Both the position numbers and the translations under genes were made by a program. The notes under the pieces are model-generated. The model saw nothing but the letters and a program-made list of their open reading frames with translations. It did not search any database and was not told the DNA's origin. Positions 23,922 through 36,293 of a stretch of DNA of 64,000 nucleotides are shown here, one piece after another. Origin of the DNA: Paraphysomonas bandaiensis (taxonomy: Eukaryota; Chrysophyceae); assembly GCA_965644295.1 (NCBI GenBank), contig CBFFRP010000067.1, positions 1 to 64,000 of the forward strand, read 5' to 3'. Position 1 is the first letter of the stretch, and the number at the start of each line of letters is the position of its first letter.

Positions 23922-25775
23922 TTTCATATCTTTTTCTTGTTTTTTTTGGATCACACAGTACATATATTATATGTGCTTATTTTGTAGTAGTAAAGACAGA
24001 AATAGTGGTACACATTATCAACATAATCTTTTGCATTGAGGTGTGTTTAAACACAGCCAGACCATTTACCTGAATTTTACTGCTGCATTAATGCATTGTG
24101 ATATGTGTTTTTCTGTTCTATATTAATGATCAGCACAGAATAGTCACTTGAAGCTTGTTTCACTGTCGATGGTTCACTTTACAACGCTGTACGTTATGTC
24201 TGATACTCTCCTTGTTTGGTAGTTAAGTATAATATAGTCTAAAAGTAGCACCTACCTATTTGCTTGAAGACGAGACTTGATTGTGTAGTAATGGTTTCCT
24301 CTTTTAAAGGGTAAATTTACACGAAATCAAAGCATATTTCTGAGAAGTAAAGTGCTCCAGTTAGCGAGGAAACAACATCCTATTAGTTGTGAATGATTAT
24401 ATATTTACTATCTTATTTATATATGCACTAAAACTGTGATTGTATCAAGCTCTTGCATATCTGCTTCATCACTATGTTCTAGTACGGATAGATGGCGATG
24501 AATATATTCTAGTATTATAACAAGTTATCCTGTATAATAGAGTGTTCCTTATCCTTACTCACATATGCATACTCACAGTTAGATTTACAATCACATTTCC
24601 TAATGCATATGTTCGCTCCAACTAAAGTCAACTAACCTAAATTCACTTTTGTTACATTGTATTGATTGTTGTGTCCTTTAATTTTGTATTACGAAATGTT
24701 TCTGCTGCATAGTATTGAACAACTGAATAGGGTTAATTCTTCCATTGGTATATAAGTCACAAATACGTTAGAAATAATTCTGGTGGTGAAGTAGGACTAC
24801 AAAAGGTATTGAAGATGTAGTGATACTGGTTAAATGATGAAATGTGATAAATAATGGGGAATGTAGAGACTTCGAATAGGTGGTCCTGACTAGATATTGC
24901 TTGCAAAGAGTATACGATTCAAATAGTTGCATAACCAAAAGTTAAACACAAGGTATACGACATAATATAATATATGTAATTAAGCGATCAGTTTATAGTT
25001 TTATGGTTTATGGATAGTTTATAGTTTCCACATTCTACACATTCCATTTTCCAATCCTACTTCCTGTAGACCTAACATCTATATATAGATATACTTAACT
25101 TGTAGAAGATATCGTGCTTCCAATATATGTCTGTATCAGAAAGTCGTACTTAGTGCTTATGAATAGAAGAGTTGAGTTTCATTTTTGAATTCAATGAGTA
25201 GTAGAAAACAGAGCACCTGTGCACTGATACAGAAGAGAAATGCACCCTCTCCTAGATGTCGTCATATTAGTAATTACAAAATTAGAACTTTTGAGCTGAG
25301 CATTGGTGTCGTCAAGCATAAAGGATAAATCCAGATAGAGCTATCTCCTCTATAGCATGGGTGAGTTCATAAGCTATTCTTTCTCATACTTTCCCCTACC
25401 TCTATTGCGTATCCCTGCAAGATTTATGAATAATTTGAACAGATTACGATATAAACCCCTTAAAAGTATTCCCTTACACTAAGATATCATCACTCTATGA
25501 AGTGTTTATTGCAAAGAGTGTCCGTTTAGTTCTCAGATCGTCAACCCATCTAATGAAGTGAGGATTTCAACACCCTATACAAGCGGGAGCCTGGCGATAC
25601 TATATAGCATCTTGGGAGCAATGAATATCACAAGGGCTATGCACCTGACGATTCACATTGTCTTAAGAAACCTTTGATGCGACAGGAGTGCAGTTGTCAA
25701 TACAAGATTGTCTTGTTGCAGTCAGAGCATATTAGATTTATATATACTAAATTTTAAGGTCCTTTCACCAACAAA
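23922..25775. other. Intergenic, no gene seen
   Basis: About 1.85 kb of AT-rich sequence between tRNA-Asp copies 2 and 3. Only short ORFs are present. Confidence 0.55.
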
Positions 25776-25869
25776 TCCTTGTTAGTATAGTGGTCAGTAT
25801 ACCCGCCTGTCAAGCGTCCTGTGATCTCTCAGATCGCGGGAGACCGGGGTTCGATTCCCCGACAAGGAA
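25776..25869 (+). tRNA. tRNA-Asp (GTC), intron-containing, copy 3
   Basis: The third identical 94-nt gene. Its 5' flank (aaattttaaggtcct, tcaccaacaaa) matches copy 1, and its 3' flank (atttcaaatctttttt, cttttggatcac) matches copy 2. Confidence 0.95.
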
Positions 25870-26040
25870 TTTCAAATCTTTTTTTTTGCTTCTTTTGGAT
25901 CACTATGTCCATATATTATACACTATGTATCCTCCTTATTGTTGTGTATGTATGATGCTATGAATCTTAATTGATTCGATTGCTACTTCCAAACACATCT
26001 ATTATATCATCTCACTAATCAACTTGACGGACAGTTTTCA

Positions 26041-27463
26041 ATGGATTCTTATCAGAAGGTTAGCACTTATATATTACATGTATTCCACTGATGGGTGATG
26101 TATGTGTGAGCAGATATCTCTTACAGATATCGAGCCAAAGAAAGGAGATTTCAATGCAAATAATTATAAATATATTGACTCTGCATGTCAAGTAGGAGAA
26201 AGTCCGGTATGGGACTCATGTAGACGTTGTCTGTTTTGGGTTGATATAGAAGGGAAGCTGTTCTTTAAGCTGGCATGGGATGACTGTACACTCGAAAGAT
26301 GGAATTTTGGTATTATATATGAGGATTTAGGTCGACCAGGATGCTTTGTATTATGTAAATCTGGACGACTTCTCTTTGCTTTTGAGAATGGGTTTGCACT
26401 GTACAATGTTGAATCACAGGAAATGGTCCGATTAGGGAAAGGTGGCGATGAATGGCAACAAGACAGGTTAACAGAGAGGGGATACTCAGTGCGTATGAAC
26501 GACGGTCGTGTTGATCGGTCCGGAAGGCTTATTGTTGGTGGAATTAATTTTACTGGATGTGGTGGTAATGTCCCGTGGGAAGCTGTCCAACCATGCTACG
26601 CGGTGGAGTTAGGGACAACGACAGGCTCAGAAGGAAATATTGAACTTGTAGCGGTTGTTCGTCAATTACGAATTCCACTGGTGAGGATTACCAACAGCAT
26701 CTGTTTCTCTCCTGATGGACACACGATGTATCATTGTGATTCATCAGGAAATCACATCGACGCATTTGAGTATGATTCCGCCGCTGGTGAAGTTCACGAG
26801 AATGCTACAGGAAAAGTTATTGTAAATACTAGTCATACACCTGATGGATCTATTACGGATTTGAGGTAGTAACTGATAGTGATTGTTGTGGTAATAGTGA
26901 TAAGGGACGGATTAATATAGTTGTGCGTATGTGTATACGAAGTGTGCTTTTAAGTAGCAGCTGCTGATACTTTTCTCTGATTGTTTTATATCTATATTGT
27001 GCATTGTATTGTTCATTATACCAATTTGAGATTGAAGAAATTTTAACCTAGTGACGCGTGTATTCAGCGGTGGCCTATGGAATGCCGAGTACGAAGGGGG
27101 GCGTGTAGTTCGATACGAGCACGCTGATTGCGACTCTTCGTGGAGAGAATCTCTTGTCATCCCGGTTCCAGCTCCTCAAACCACCTGTCCGTGTATTGGT
27201 ATGTAAAACTGTGTGATTTCCAGGATATTTACTATATGTGTGTCATTATGATAGCATAGTTTGTGGCATTTTTACGTTATTATATAGGTGGGCCTGATGG
27301 AGATTTACTTTTCGTTACGAGTGCTCGTAATGGATATTCCGCTGAGCGACTGGAGAAAGAGCCATTAGCCGGCTCTTTATTTATTTTTCGACTTCCAGTT
27401 AATGAATCGTATAAGGCAAATGAGGCTCTATTCAATGATGATATCTTATTGACATTAAGCTGA
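26041..27463 (+). CDS. SMP-30/gluconolactonase/LRE-like protein
   Basis: A six-bladed beta-propeller lactonase family protein (regucalcin, gluconolactonase, arabinolactonase) that hydrolyses sugar lactones with one divalent metal. Four exons keep frame (358 aa): 26041–26058, 26114–26865, 27068–27198 and 27288–27463. Family hallmarks are GESPVWDSCRRCLFWVDIEG near the N-terminus (the metal-binding Glu in GESP), RMNDGRVDRSGRLIVGGIN, ITNSICFSPDGHTMYHCDS and GGPDGDLLFVTSARNGYSAE. The Asn of the NSICFSPDG block fits the usual metal ligand. The first exon is only 18 nt (MDSYQK). It is predicted cytosolic, and the exact lactone substrate cannot be told. Confidence 0.92.
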
Positions 27464-30400
27464 GCTAGATGATGAGTTCGATTTCTTATTATGATGACTA
27501 TGAATGGTGACGATTACTCCAAGTATTGTAGTATATAGATTGTACTATTGAGGTTATTCTGGTCTAACCAGATTCAAATTGGTTCCTAGGACTCAATATT
27601 GCGTTACGGTTGGCTCATGATTACGTTTTAGTAAAGACAGGAGATATAACGTGAAAATTTTTAGTCCACTCCATAGATTATTCGCTTGACCAGCGTCTAA
27701 CTATTTGGATACATTGCAACTGTATTTCTCGACATAGTAATAAATTCTTCGGTTGAATCACCTTCAGGCATCTGACTTATATTACAGTCAATCTATACCT
27801 GAACTTCATCATTTACAAATAAGGTATAAAATATTTCCGAATAGATACAGCTTTCATGCACAGTGGTACAAGTGCACAAGTATAGAGTGAAGTACAAATA
27901 CTAGAGTCTAATTATCCTCTAGTTCTATCAGGTAACTTCTTGTCAAATATTCATGTCGATTACATTTCGTATTGCTTTCTAATCACTAAAAATAACGTCA
28001 CTAGTGCTGGGAACTCTTGACATAGGCTACTATGGGTGTACAACTGACAGTTGGTACTGGGTATCATTTGTACCTTTTCCTTAAGTAGCACACTCTCAAA
28101 ACGTCATCCACACATCAACCCATAACAATACAAATGCGTTCACTTTACTCTTTACTGACACTCTTAACTGGCAATTCTATCCGTATATAGTGATATTGAC
28201 GTTATCCGCATTGTGTAGATATAAACTGATAGTACTTATATGGCATACGCTACCAGTATTTGATTTCACTTTGTACAAGATATGGTTGACTGAAAATCTT
28301 ACAGGAGAGTTGATCTATCTCAAAGTGAGGATTGTAGCGTTGGTTCTAGGATTTCGAAAGTTATGTCACATCAGAAGATTTGAAGAGAAAGCCTATATTA
28401 GAAGTCTATAATCTTGTGAAGTGATGCAGAGCATATGAAGAAAATCTAACGAAGATAGAGAGAGTCAAGTATTAATAACTCCACTTGAGCGAGTATCATG
28501 CCTATTTTTCCACTCTGATTGAAAGTGTACACTGACATGAGTGTATGATTTAGGATTTATCATACAATGTTTAAATATAGATAAGGATATTGTGTTGAAG
28601 CATGGAGACAATTATCGACACGTAGCGCCTTCTTTGTGGAGGACAGGAAGTTATATGAGCTGGCACACTATAGTAGATGGTAGTCATAAAACGTGCTCTG
28701 TATCTGGATATGTACCAGTCTACATTCATATATAATAACTAGTAGATTGACATCAATTCAACATGCGTTGCTAAAAATATAGTTGTTAAAAATTAATGTT
28801 GTGACATTTTGTCGCTTGTGGTTGTATTTGTGAACACACTGACGATAGTGAGCTTATCAAATGCATTGTAAACACAACCGCAATTCATTTGAGTAGTCAA
28901 ACAAGTCTTGGACTACTAGTTATCGAACAAAAATAGCTTAGCATACCACTCAATCAATACGTCCAACAGATGCCACGAGGAGCTTCTTAACAAATCAGGT
29001 ATATGTCTTAACACTCCTGATCTGTGTACAGCAGTACTATTTACCCTACCTTGTCAGACCTCAGGCACAACTTCCATATCGTCATCTTGCCTTCAGCATA
29101 CTTTTGCACTTCTTATGATGCCTGAACAAAGCAGAAGAAGAATAGCCAGAAGTGTCGAATTCGCTGGTAACAACATCCCACTCCGAACTTTCGTCTCTTG
29201 ACAACAAGTTTTATAAATGGATTTCAACTCAGGGACTTTTTTGTTGCCTTCATGAGCTTCTTCTAAACTTGATAAATCCTTCATTATCTGATGATTCCGG
29301 CCTGGCCTGCCTTGTCTGCTTGAAGAATTCACCCCTCATTCGTTTGTCTTTTCAAGTGTGAACAGTTGTTCTATTTAACCCGTAATGATCGATACATATT
29401 TTAGATGCACTTATATTCTCCTCTGGCTAACTCAATAGGAAGGAATTGAGATCTAGATATGGTGTTCCTACCAGACAAGTCCAGAAAAACGAGAAAAGTT
29501 CTCACTCATCATCACCACTCACTATTCCCCACACCCTCAGATTAAAGGATGGCGGCAATTTATTTTTTTCTCCCTTTTTTACTATTTTTACTATTTTTAC
29601 CCTAAAAATACAGCATTCTATTGAGAAAAGGGTAGATGTAAAAAAGGTAATTTATTGCATACGGTTTACCCCAATAATGGAGCTCTATCTGTGGAAGAGA
29701 TAAAAGACGTGATAGACACATTAAAAGATAGCAACAAATACAAGACAATATCGACATAAGACAGCAATGTCACAACCCTTTAAAGGAAAGATAAAACGAG
29801 GTTTATTCGTGGCATCATTAAGTGGGTCATTCCAGTCGTTATTAAGCATCTTATTGAGCAAGCAGGCGATCTGGTAAGTATGAAGAAGAAGAGCAGTAGA
29901 AGGCCAAAAGTTGACTTAAATATACGGAGTCTATATATATTTATACTCATAGAGCGTATAACTTTTATCTTTTCTATAGTGAGAGTATGAAAATATGTAC
30001 AGAGTTGAAACACATTGACACACGCTCACACCCTTAATATGCATATCACCAGTATTCATCACAGTGAGCCCTTGAGCCGAGTGCACCTTCATAGACATCG
30101 TAAAAACATATAAATCATAAGTATATATACTGTGACAGCAGGTAACCCAAGAAATAATAATAAGCTTGTAATTTATTATTGCAATACAGATATATATTAT
30201 GTATACTCCAGGTGTTAGAACATGACATGTACATTGTATACTATATGCACGCTGTATATTTAGCTATATTTTGACATTTATACGCATGTTTATACGTATG
30301 GAGACTCTTATTTTACTAATTATACCCCTATCGCAAGCACTTACATGCACCACCCCAGCAGCTCCCAGAGGGCACCCAAGGCATCTGGTACACTCTATAC

Positions 30401-30772
30401 TATCTATGTCTATAATGTTTTTATAGCCTTGAAATTTCATCAATATGTGTTTTTATAACATGTTAATATACTCTATTTCTAGCTATACCTCAGAATCCCT
30501 TCAGCGTCTTTCAACTACTTCTCCCAGTGCCCTGATAAACTTGTATTACAATTCATTATTTCCCCGATATGGAATTGGTTATAGTCAAATATGTTTGCAC
30601 GACACATTACATACTATATACACACTATAAATCTATAGATATTAAAGCTACCGGAAACAGCCCTTCAACACCCCCAAGCGATGATTCAAACATTCACTTA
30701 ATTACCGAAATAATAATGATAGGAAAGATTGGCTAACTAAAATTATATATATTCAAACTAATCTAAGCAAAT
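27464..30772. other. Long intergenic region, no gene seen
   Basis: About 3.3 kb, AT-rich. ORFs at 28190, 28541, 29152, 29446 and 29780 have no recognisable motif, and I found no convincing exon chain. It includes a run of repeated tttactattttt near 29578–29600. A fast-evolving gene cannot be excluded. Confidence 0.5.
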
Positions 30773-33700
30773 TCATGTACAAGTTTGTGTCAAATTTAAT
30801 TCTTTTGCCAGCTGCACATTCCATGATGCTTTCGACAATAACTCCCTGGGTTGTTCTGGACTTGGTCCACTGTCAAAAATAAGCCTTGTTTTGTCCTCTC
30901 GATGACGTATTGCTTCTAATTGATCTGGTGAAGGTAGTGGTACATCCCGGTATTTAATGTCGCAACATATGCACATATTACAGAATAATTTGACGGCATC
31001 ACTGGCATTGCCGTTCGGCATACGCATCAGCACATCTCTCAACTGTGGTACTACAAAGGCTTTGCTACGATTTCCAATCAATTCGAAGGCGGGAATGTTT
31101 GGCCACAGTCGACGCATTTCCTGGCTCGGCCGGCAAAAAAAACAAGTGAGTGGCATTAAGCACTCCCCCATCACCTGTTTGTCCAGGAAGTAATAACACT
31201 CGTCGATTACCCCAGCATTGGGGATCAGTTCACGAGCCTCTTCCTCACGCACGTCGCTGAGAAACTACAACAATTCTATATATCAGCAATCTGATAACTA
31301 CTCCGACAACTGACCTTGTCAAGTGCTTTGAAGTGAGTTGGAATAATAGCAGTGGCCATCTGCAGAGGCCTGTAAGAATCTAGAACTCTACTAACTTTAG
31401 ATGGGATTTTTATTCGTGAGTACGCCTGCACTAATGGTTTTAGAACTTTGTTCCCAATGTCGCGAGCATAGTTGAAATCACTGCCTCCATGTTTGAATCT
31501 TCTCATCTGATGGGCAGGCTCGGACAACTTAGCATCGGTGGAATCTCGGCGCCTCTTCTTCAGGAGGCTATTGCTTTCCCCTCCCACCTGTGACACGTGT
31601 TGCAGTTCACGCCAGGAGTTCTTGTCGCAACGAATCCGGTCTACCAGCAGTGAGCATAGCCGGGTCAAAGTGAAATCATCAGTAACCGACTTGGAAGTCA
31701 GATGACGAGCAAGCACGGAATTGGCATGCTCGATATATACCTGTTTTGTGTGTCTCAGTAAAATGATAATAGTACGCTTTAGTAGAATTAATTTACCTCA
31801 TTGGTCCAAGTACTGATTCCAGCGATGGCTCTCAGCCAATCGGGCCTCTTCTCTTTGCAATGGAGAATAATACATAGATGGTAGATGAAAACTCGCGTGA
31901 TTCTTGGCTTATCGCCGAAGGCAAACAATCGACAATAGGCAGGAAGGTATCTCCAGAAGTCCTCAATATCACCTGGTAAATACAAAACAATGGATAAGTG
32001 AGAGCTGCATAATTTTTTTGAAGTCAATTACCGTCGACAATTAGTTTCTCTAAGGGCTCTACCGTCACACGCAACATCACATCCAGAAAATATTTCATGA
32101 GCATTGTGAGGCTATTCGCATTGAAGTCCGCCTCACATTCCTCCTTAATATGCTCGTAAGCATTGAAGAGTATCTCTGTTATATACTTCATGCGCTTGTA
32201 ATTTATGATCCAAGTCTTGGTCAGCTCTCTCTGAGCGGCCATGAATCTTTTTACCTTGGGCTTATCTTCCTGACTATGTGCTCTCATATTGATATGGCGA
32301 GCGGAGGCAAATTCCGCAATGGCTTCCACTTCTCTCAGACCAGAAATTTGAGTGATCTTTTGGTCTTCCATAGCAGCGATAATTGATTCCCGTATGCTAC
32401 CTACTGAGTCCTCTTCATCATCATCTCCAGCTTCTACGTCATCCTCAGGCTCATCGACATCAGGCATATCCAATTCACCGTCTTCATTGGTGGAATCAGT
32501 ACGTAGTAATGCTAGGCATTTATCCAGACTGTAAAAATCTGATGCCGTAGCCGACATTATCCACTCTAAAATATTGCGTTGCAACTGGTCGTTGAATACA
32601 CTGGATTTCATTCGGAGCTGTTGCAACAGTGGGATAACAAGCATGATCATAAATATAGGGTCCCGCCAGTGGCACTCTGTAAGATGTTTGCCACAATGGA
32701 ATGGAGGGGGGAGTGGACACATCATTCGTGTTTCATCTCGTAGCGTTTGGGTAAGCCGCATCAGCTGCCAACCAAACTCCGGATCAAGTGGAAGTGCTAT
32801 CTCGTTAGCATCCGCTCCAAACACACCATGACATATCATTTTAGTTTCCACTTGAATATGTGATCTTCCATGTCCCGATTTAAACGGTAGATTCCCAAAG
32901 CTCCTGAAATCATGTAAACGTGCTCTGCCATTTCCAGAATTGACACATCTGACCGTGTCACCAATTTCATTTATATAGATGCTGCCATCTGCATTTCGCT
33001 TTAGCATTAGGTCTCCAAAATCCAGAATACCAACGCTACCGCTCATCACCGCGCACTCCGCTGTACTTCGTATCGAAGTGTTGAGGTCTGTGTTGACGCC
33101 ATCTCTGTCACATAATATATATAGCATTAATTCACAATATCGTTTGTGCTTGATATACATACCTCCCTTGATGTCTCTTCATTTCTGGAGGTTTCTGCCA
33201 ACCATGATACAGCGTGCTTAAGGTGTCATTTTGACGAGAAAAAGTCTTTCCACTCTTCATGGATTCTAGGGCCCATGATAACCTACACAGCAATTAGCAT
33301 AATACAATTTCACAGCAAGCTACTAAAATTAGCAAACAACGTAGTTACTGACTTACCGATTGAAATTATCAATTAATACAACGAAAAAATATTCGGGTTG
33401 CTTATCTTGTCCACGCGCATCGACCATATCTATTAAGTCTTGCCACACGCGGTTGTAGTACTGCTCCACGGATTCGCTAATGGTGTTCGTACAAGTGGTG
33501 TTGCTTGTCGTTATGTGCAGTCTGGATAAGGTATCAATTCCCTCAGTTGACAAACCACATTCTTTAAGTAGGGATGTTAACAGAAACACCCATGGAGATG
33601 AAACCTAAACATTATCAGATTCAAGCATTGTCAAAACATGAAATTGTATGTACCAACCGTTCCTTTTTTCCGTGCATTAAGAATAAAGTGCACCAACATA

Positions 33701-34710
33701 GACGTAGTAATCATCGCTTTATCCACCTTTGCGGCTAGACGAATGTTGTCAGGGTCTGTCTTCGATTTATTAGTATACTCAATTGGCAAAGGACTCAATC
33801 CTGCGGCGATTTTTTGGCGTACATCGTCGTTGCTAGATTTAGCTATGGCGTCTCTTTCTGATTTGGCCATGGAGAGCTGTAATATTAATTTGAACAAAGT
33901 CGGGGCAGCAATAGCATCTTGGGTCTTGCAGTCCCTCAGGAATGGGGCTACATCTCGAAGGCTGGGATCATTTGACATTTCATCATACGAGCCATATTCA
34001 GCCTGGTAGTGTCGACAGATTTCCTCTAGCTCATTATCAACAGCCTTCATTAAGGTGTTTATACAGTCTATATCATTATATGTAGTACTCGCGCCACCTG
34101 TGATATAAATTAAACAAAACCTCAAAGGTTATGCTAATAAATAAAATGTATATGCTATATATATGCATATGTGTGGTGATTCTACCGTCAGCTTCACTGG
34201 TCATTGCATTACCAGATCCCGCACTCGGGCTAACATAGGAGGGTGCTGGAGTTCGGACACCCCCTGGCTGGAAACAAAACCCAAACTTGTATCATCTTCG
34301 GTCTTGCTAAAGGATAGCAAATTGGCATATTTTTGCAAAGAATCTTTATTATTGTCGGTTGTTCCAGCAAAACAGTGTAACCCTCGATCAAATGGAATGA
34401 ATTCGGCAGCAACAACTTGTCGGCAGGGCCGCATTTCACTGCATGTTATGTCTCTATAATACTCTGCAACATGCAAAATTTGACCCATTTCTCTACACTT
34501 TTTCTTAATATATGTTCTCTTGTTTTCACTGGATCTTTGACTTCCCAAAGTGACGCCCAGAGCTGCCGCAAGGAAACTGAATAAGTCCGCACAGTGGCAG
34601 AACCAGACACCCTTGTGGTTAACGTAGTGGAGTATGAAGCCACCCAATGAGAGGTAGGGCATATTAGACTGCCTAATATCGATACTTAAACAGTTCTTAG
34701 GTGTTGTCAT
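30773..34710 (-). CDS. Unidentified large protein (about 1157 aa)
   Basis: Seven 3' exons join in frame with standard splice sites: 33658–34097, 33357–33604, 33163–33282, 32032–33104, 31797–31972, 31315–31740 and 30773–31264. The 5' part starts at ATG 34710 (MTTPKNCLSIDI) and continues to about 34259. It connects through 34186–34229 only if a 29-bp intron is used, so that junction is doubtful. The protein looks largely helical, with an acidic tract near the middle (EPEDDVEAGDDDEEDS). It also has a cysteine-containing segment near the end (CFFCRPSQEMRRLW, FCNMCICCDI). There is no signal peptide or convincing membrane segment. I do not recognise the family. It may be a helical-repeat scaffold. 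Confidence 0.75.
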
Positions 34711-35540
34711 CGCGCCTTATGGCGGCCACTGGAACATATTTGTTATTTCATGACGTTCGCTTATTCACTGGGAATACTGACCTGATTACACACGGTAGAT
34801 ATTGTCAGTAAGGCACATAGTAGTAATAAGAGTCCTCTACAAGACTATATATATATATAAGTACCTTTATGCAGCCATACGCTCGATATGGTCGTTAAGA
34901 GGGACGTACATTAACGCTGAATCACGTACATAAACGCTGAATTCTGCAGACCAGAATATCTCCACTTCAACCCCCCCCCTACACACACTCCCATACAAAA
35001 AAAACAGAATTCATTTTTCTGGACTTGTGTGGTAGGAGGTGTGGTTATATATGGGGAATACATCCGGATACCGGATACAGATGTGAGGGATAAGAAATTA
35101 ACAGCCGGGATATGTAATCCGTAAAAGAAATATTCACAGTCGTACTTGTAGGCATAGTCATATGAAAACATATGTTCCAGCAGTGCTTGCCCATATACAG
35201 TACGTATATTTCCATAACACCATCCAGTATGGAAATTATCCAACGAAAAATTCCCCTTTTCAGTTCAGTTTTATCCCTTCGCTCTACATATATACGTATG
35301 TATGTGTCGACTGACTGTACTCTATATGGTGGTGTTGTTCTTCACCATTCAGAGAATCGTCACTCTATAGAGGTACTCTGTATATATATATATAGAGCTT
35401 ATTAATCTCTTATCACATCATGTATACATAATATAAATTGAAGTTACACTCTTTTTACAGAGCTGTGGCTCATGTTTGTTCCCTCATCACTAGTAAACTC
35501 TTCTCAGGAGGAGTGTGGTATTCATGATATAATATAACAA
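34711..35540. promoter_or_regulatory. Divergent intergenic region
   Basis: This separates the starts of the large minus-strand gene and the hypothetical gene at 35541. It is AT-rich, with TA tracts at 34845 and 35380 and a short poly-C at 34972. No gene is seen. Confidence 0.4.
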
Positions 35541-36293
35541 ATGCTGACACGAAAACAAATTTGGCGACGAACACAGTTCAAGAAAAGAACACGCCAACAA
35601 ATACAGCAAAAGGATGAGATTGATGAGAAATCAATCCTTCCACCTGCTGTAGAACAGCCAGTTGAGGTGGTCGCTCCTAAACTGAAGAGTATATTAAGTA
35701 GTTCGAATATGTCAGGAATGAGACAAAAGGAACCACATAATGTCCGATTTTCGTCTACAGTTCATGTTCTGTTGATACCTTCACGATTTGAAATATTATC
35801 TCATTGTTTGAGTGTTTATTTTGTGGCGGAAGATTATCAAGAATTCAAACGAGAAGCTGTACAAGAAATTCGAGATGTTGCTAAGCGTTATAACATTCCT
35901 GTCAAAGCTGCTATGAATTTTTTGTACCAGTCTAACTATCATCTTCCTCCAGAATCTACGCCAGAGGTTGATTTACGTGGGGAAGATAGGGATAGCCCAC
36001 CTATATCAATATGTAATCGCGGTGATTTATCTTCTGAACAAGACTGCTCCACTATTGACCACGACAAATTCGTTGAAGCCATGCGCTTTTTGGAGAGCGA
36101 GCTAAAGTTTATTACGAATGCTAAAACAGATGTAGAACTGAACGCTCTCCCGACTACTGGGGCCTCTCCGATGTCCTCATCTGCGACTGCATCGCCCCGA
36201 GTTCGGCGGGTTCCCTCGCGCACCACTGCATCAGGGTCACTGCCGGTCAAGCAGCATGCGTGGGCGGTGCAGTGGAAGAAACAGTCTCAATAA
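35541..36293 (+). CDS. Hypothetical protein (250 aa)
   Basis: A single open frame from MLTRKQIWRRTQ, with a strongly basic N-terminus (RRTQFKKRTRQQIQQK). A central segment reads HNVRFSSTVHVLLIPSRFE. This resembles the VRFS..V.V..IPS blocks found in several phosphatase-1 regulatory subunits, but lacks the basic residue directly before the valine. A helical part follows (DYQEFKREAVQEIRDVAKRY), and the tail is Ser/Thr/Ala-rich and disordered. No family is recognised. The frame is longer than expected by chance here and its composition is protein-like. Confidence 0.65.
   Translation: MLTRKQIWRRTQFKKRTRQQIQQKDEIDEKSILPPAVEQPVEVVAPKLKSILSSSNMSGMRQKEPHNVRFSSTVHVLLIPSRFEILSHCLSVYFVAEDYQEFKREAVQEIRDVAKRYNIPVKAAMNFLYQSNYHLPPESTPEVDLRGEDRDSPPISICNRGDLSSEQDCSTIDHDKFVEAMRFLESELKFITNAKTDVELNALPTTGASPMSSSATASPRVRRVPSRTTASGSLPVKQHAWAVQWKKQSQ

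Noticed and set aside
23646-25869. CRISPR-like array
   Set aside because: The three identical 94-bp blocks are tRNA-Asp genes with full cloverleaf structure and irregular spacing. This is also a eukaryotic genome.
26102-26869. Gluconolactonase starting at the internal ATG near 26102
   Set aside because: An 18-nt first exon at 26041–26058 with a proper donor joins in frame at 26114, and the upstream stretch at 26102–26113 is part of the intron. The longer model keeps total length divisible by three.
27464-30772. Hidden multi-exon gene in the long gap
   Set aside because: I tried to chain the short ORFs at 28190, 28541, 29152 and 29446 but found no consistent splice sites or recognisable motifs.
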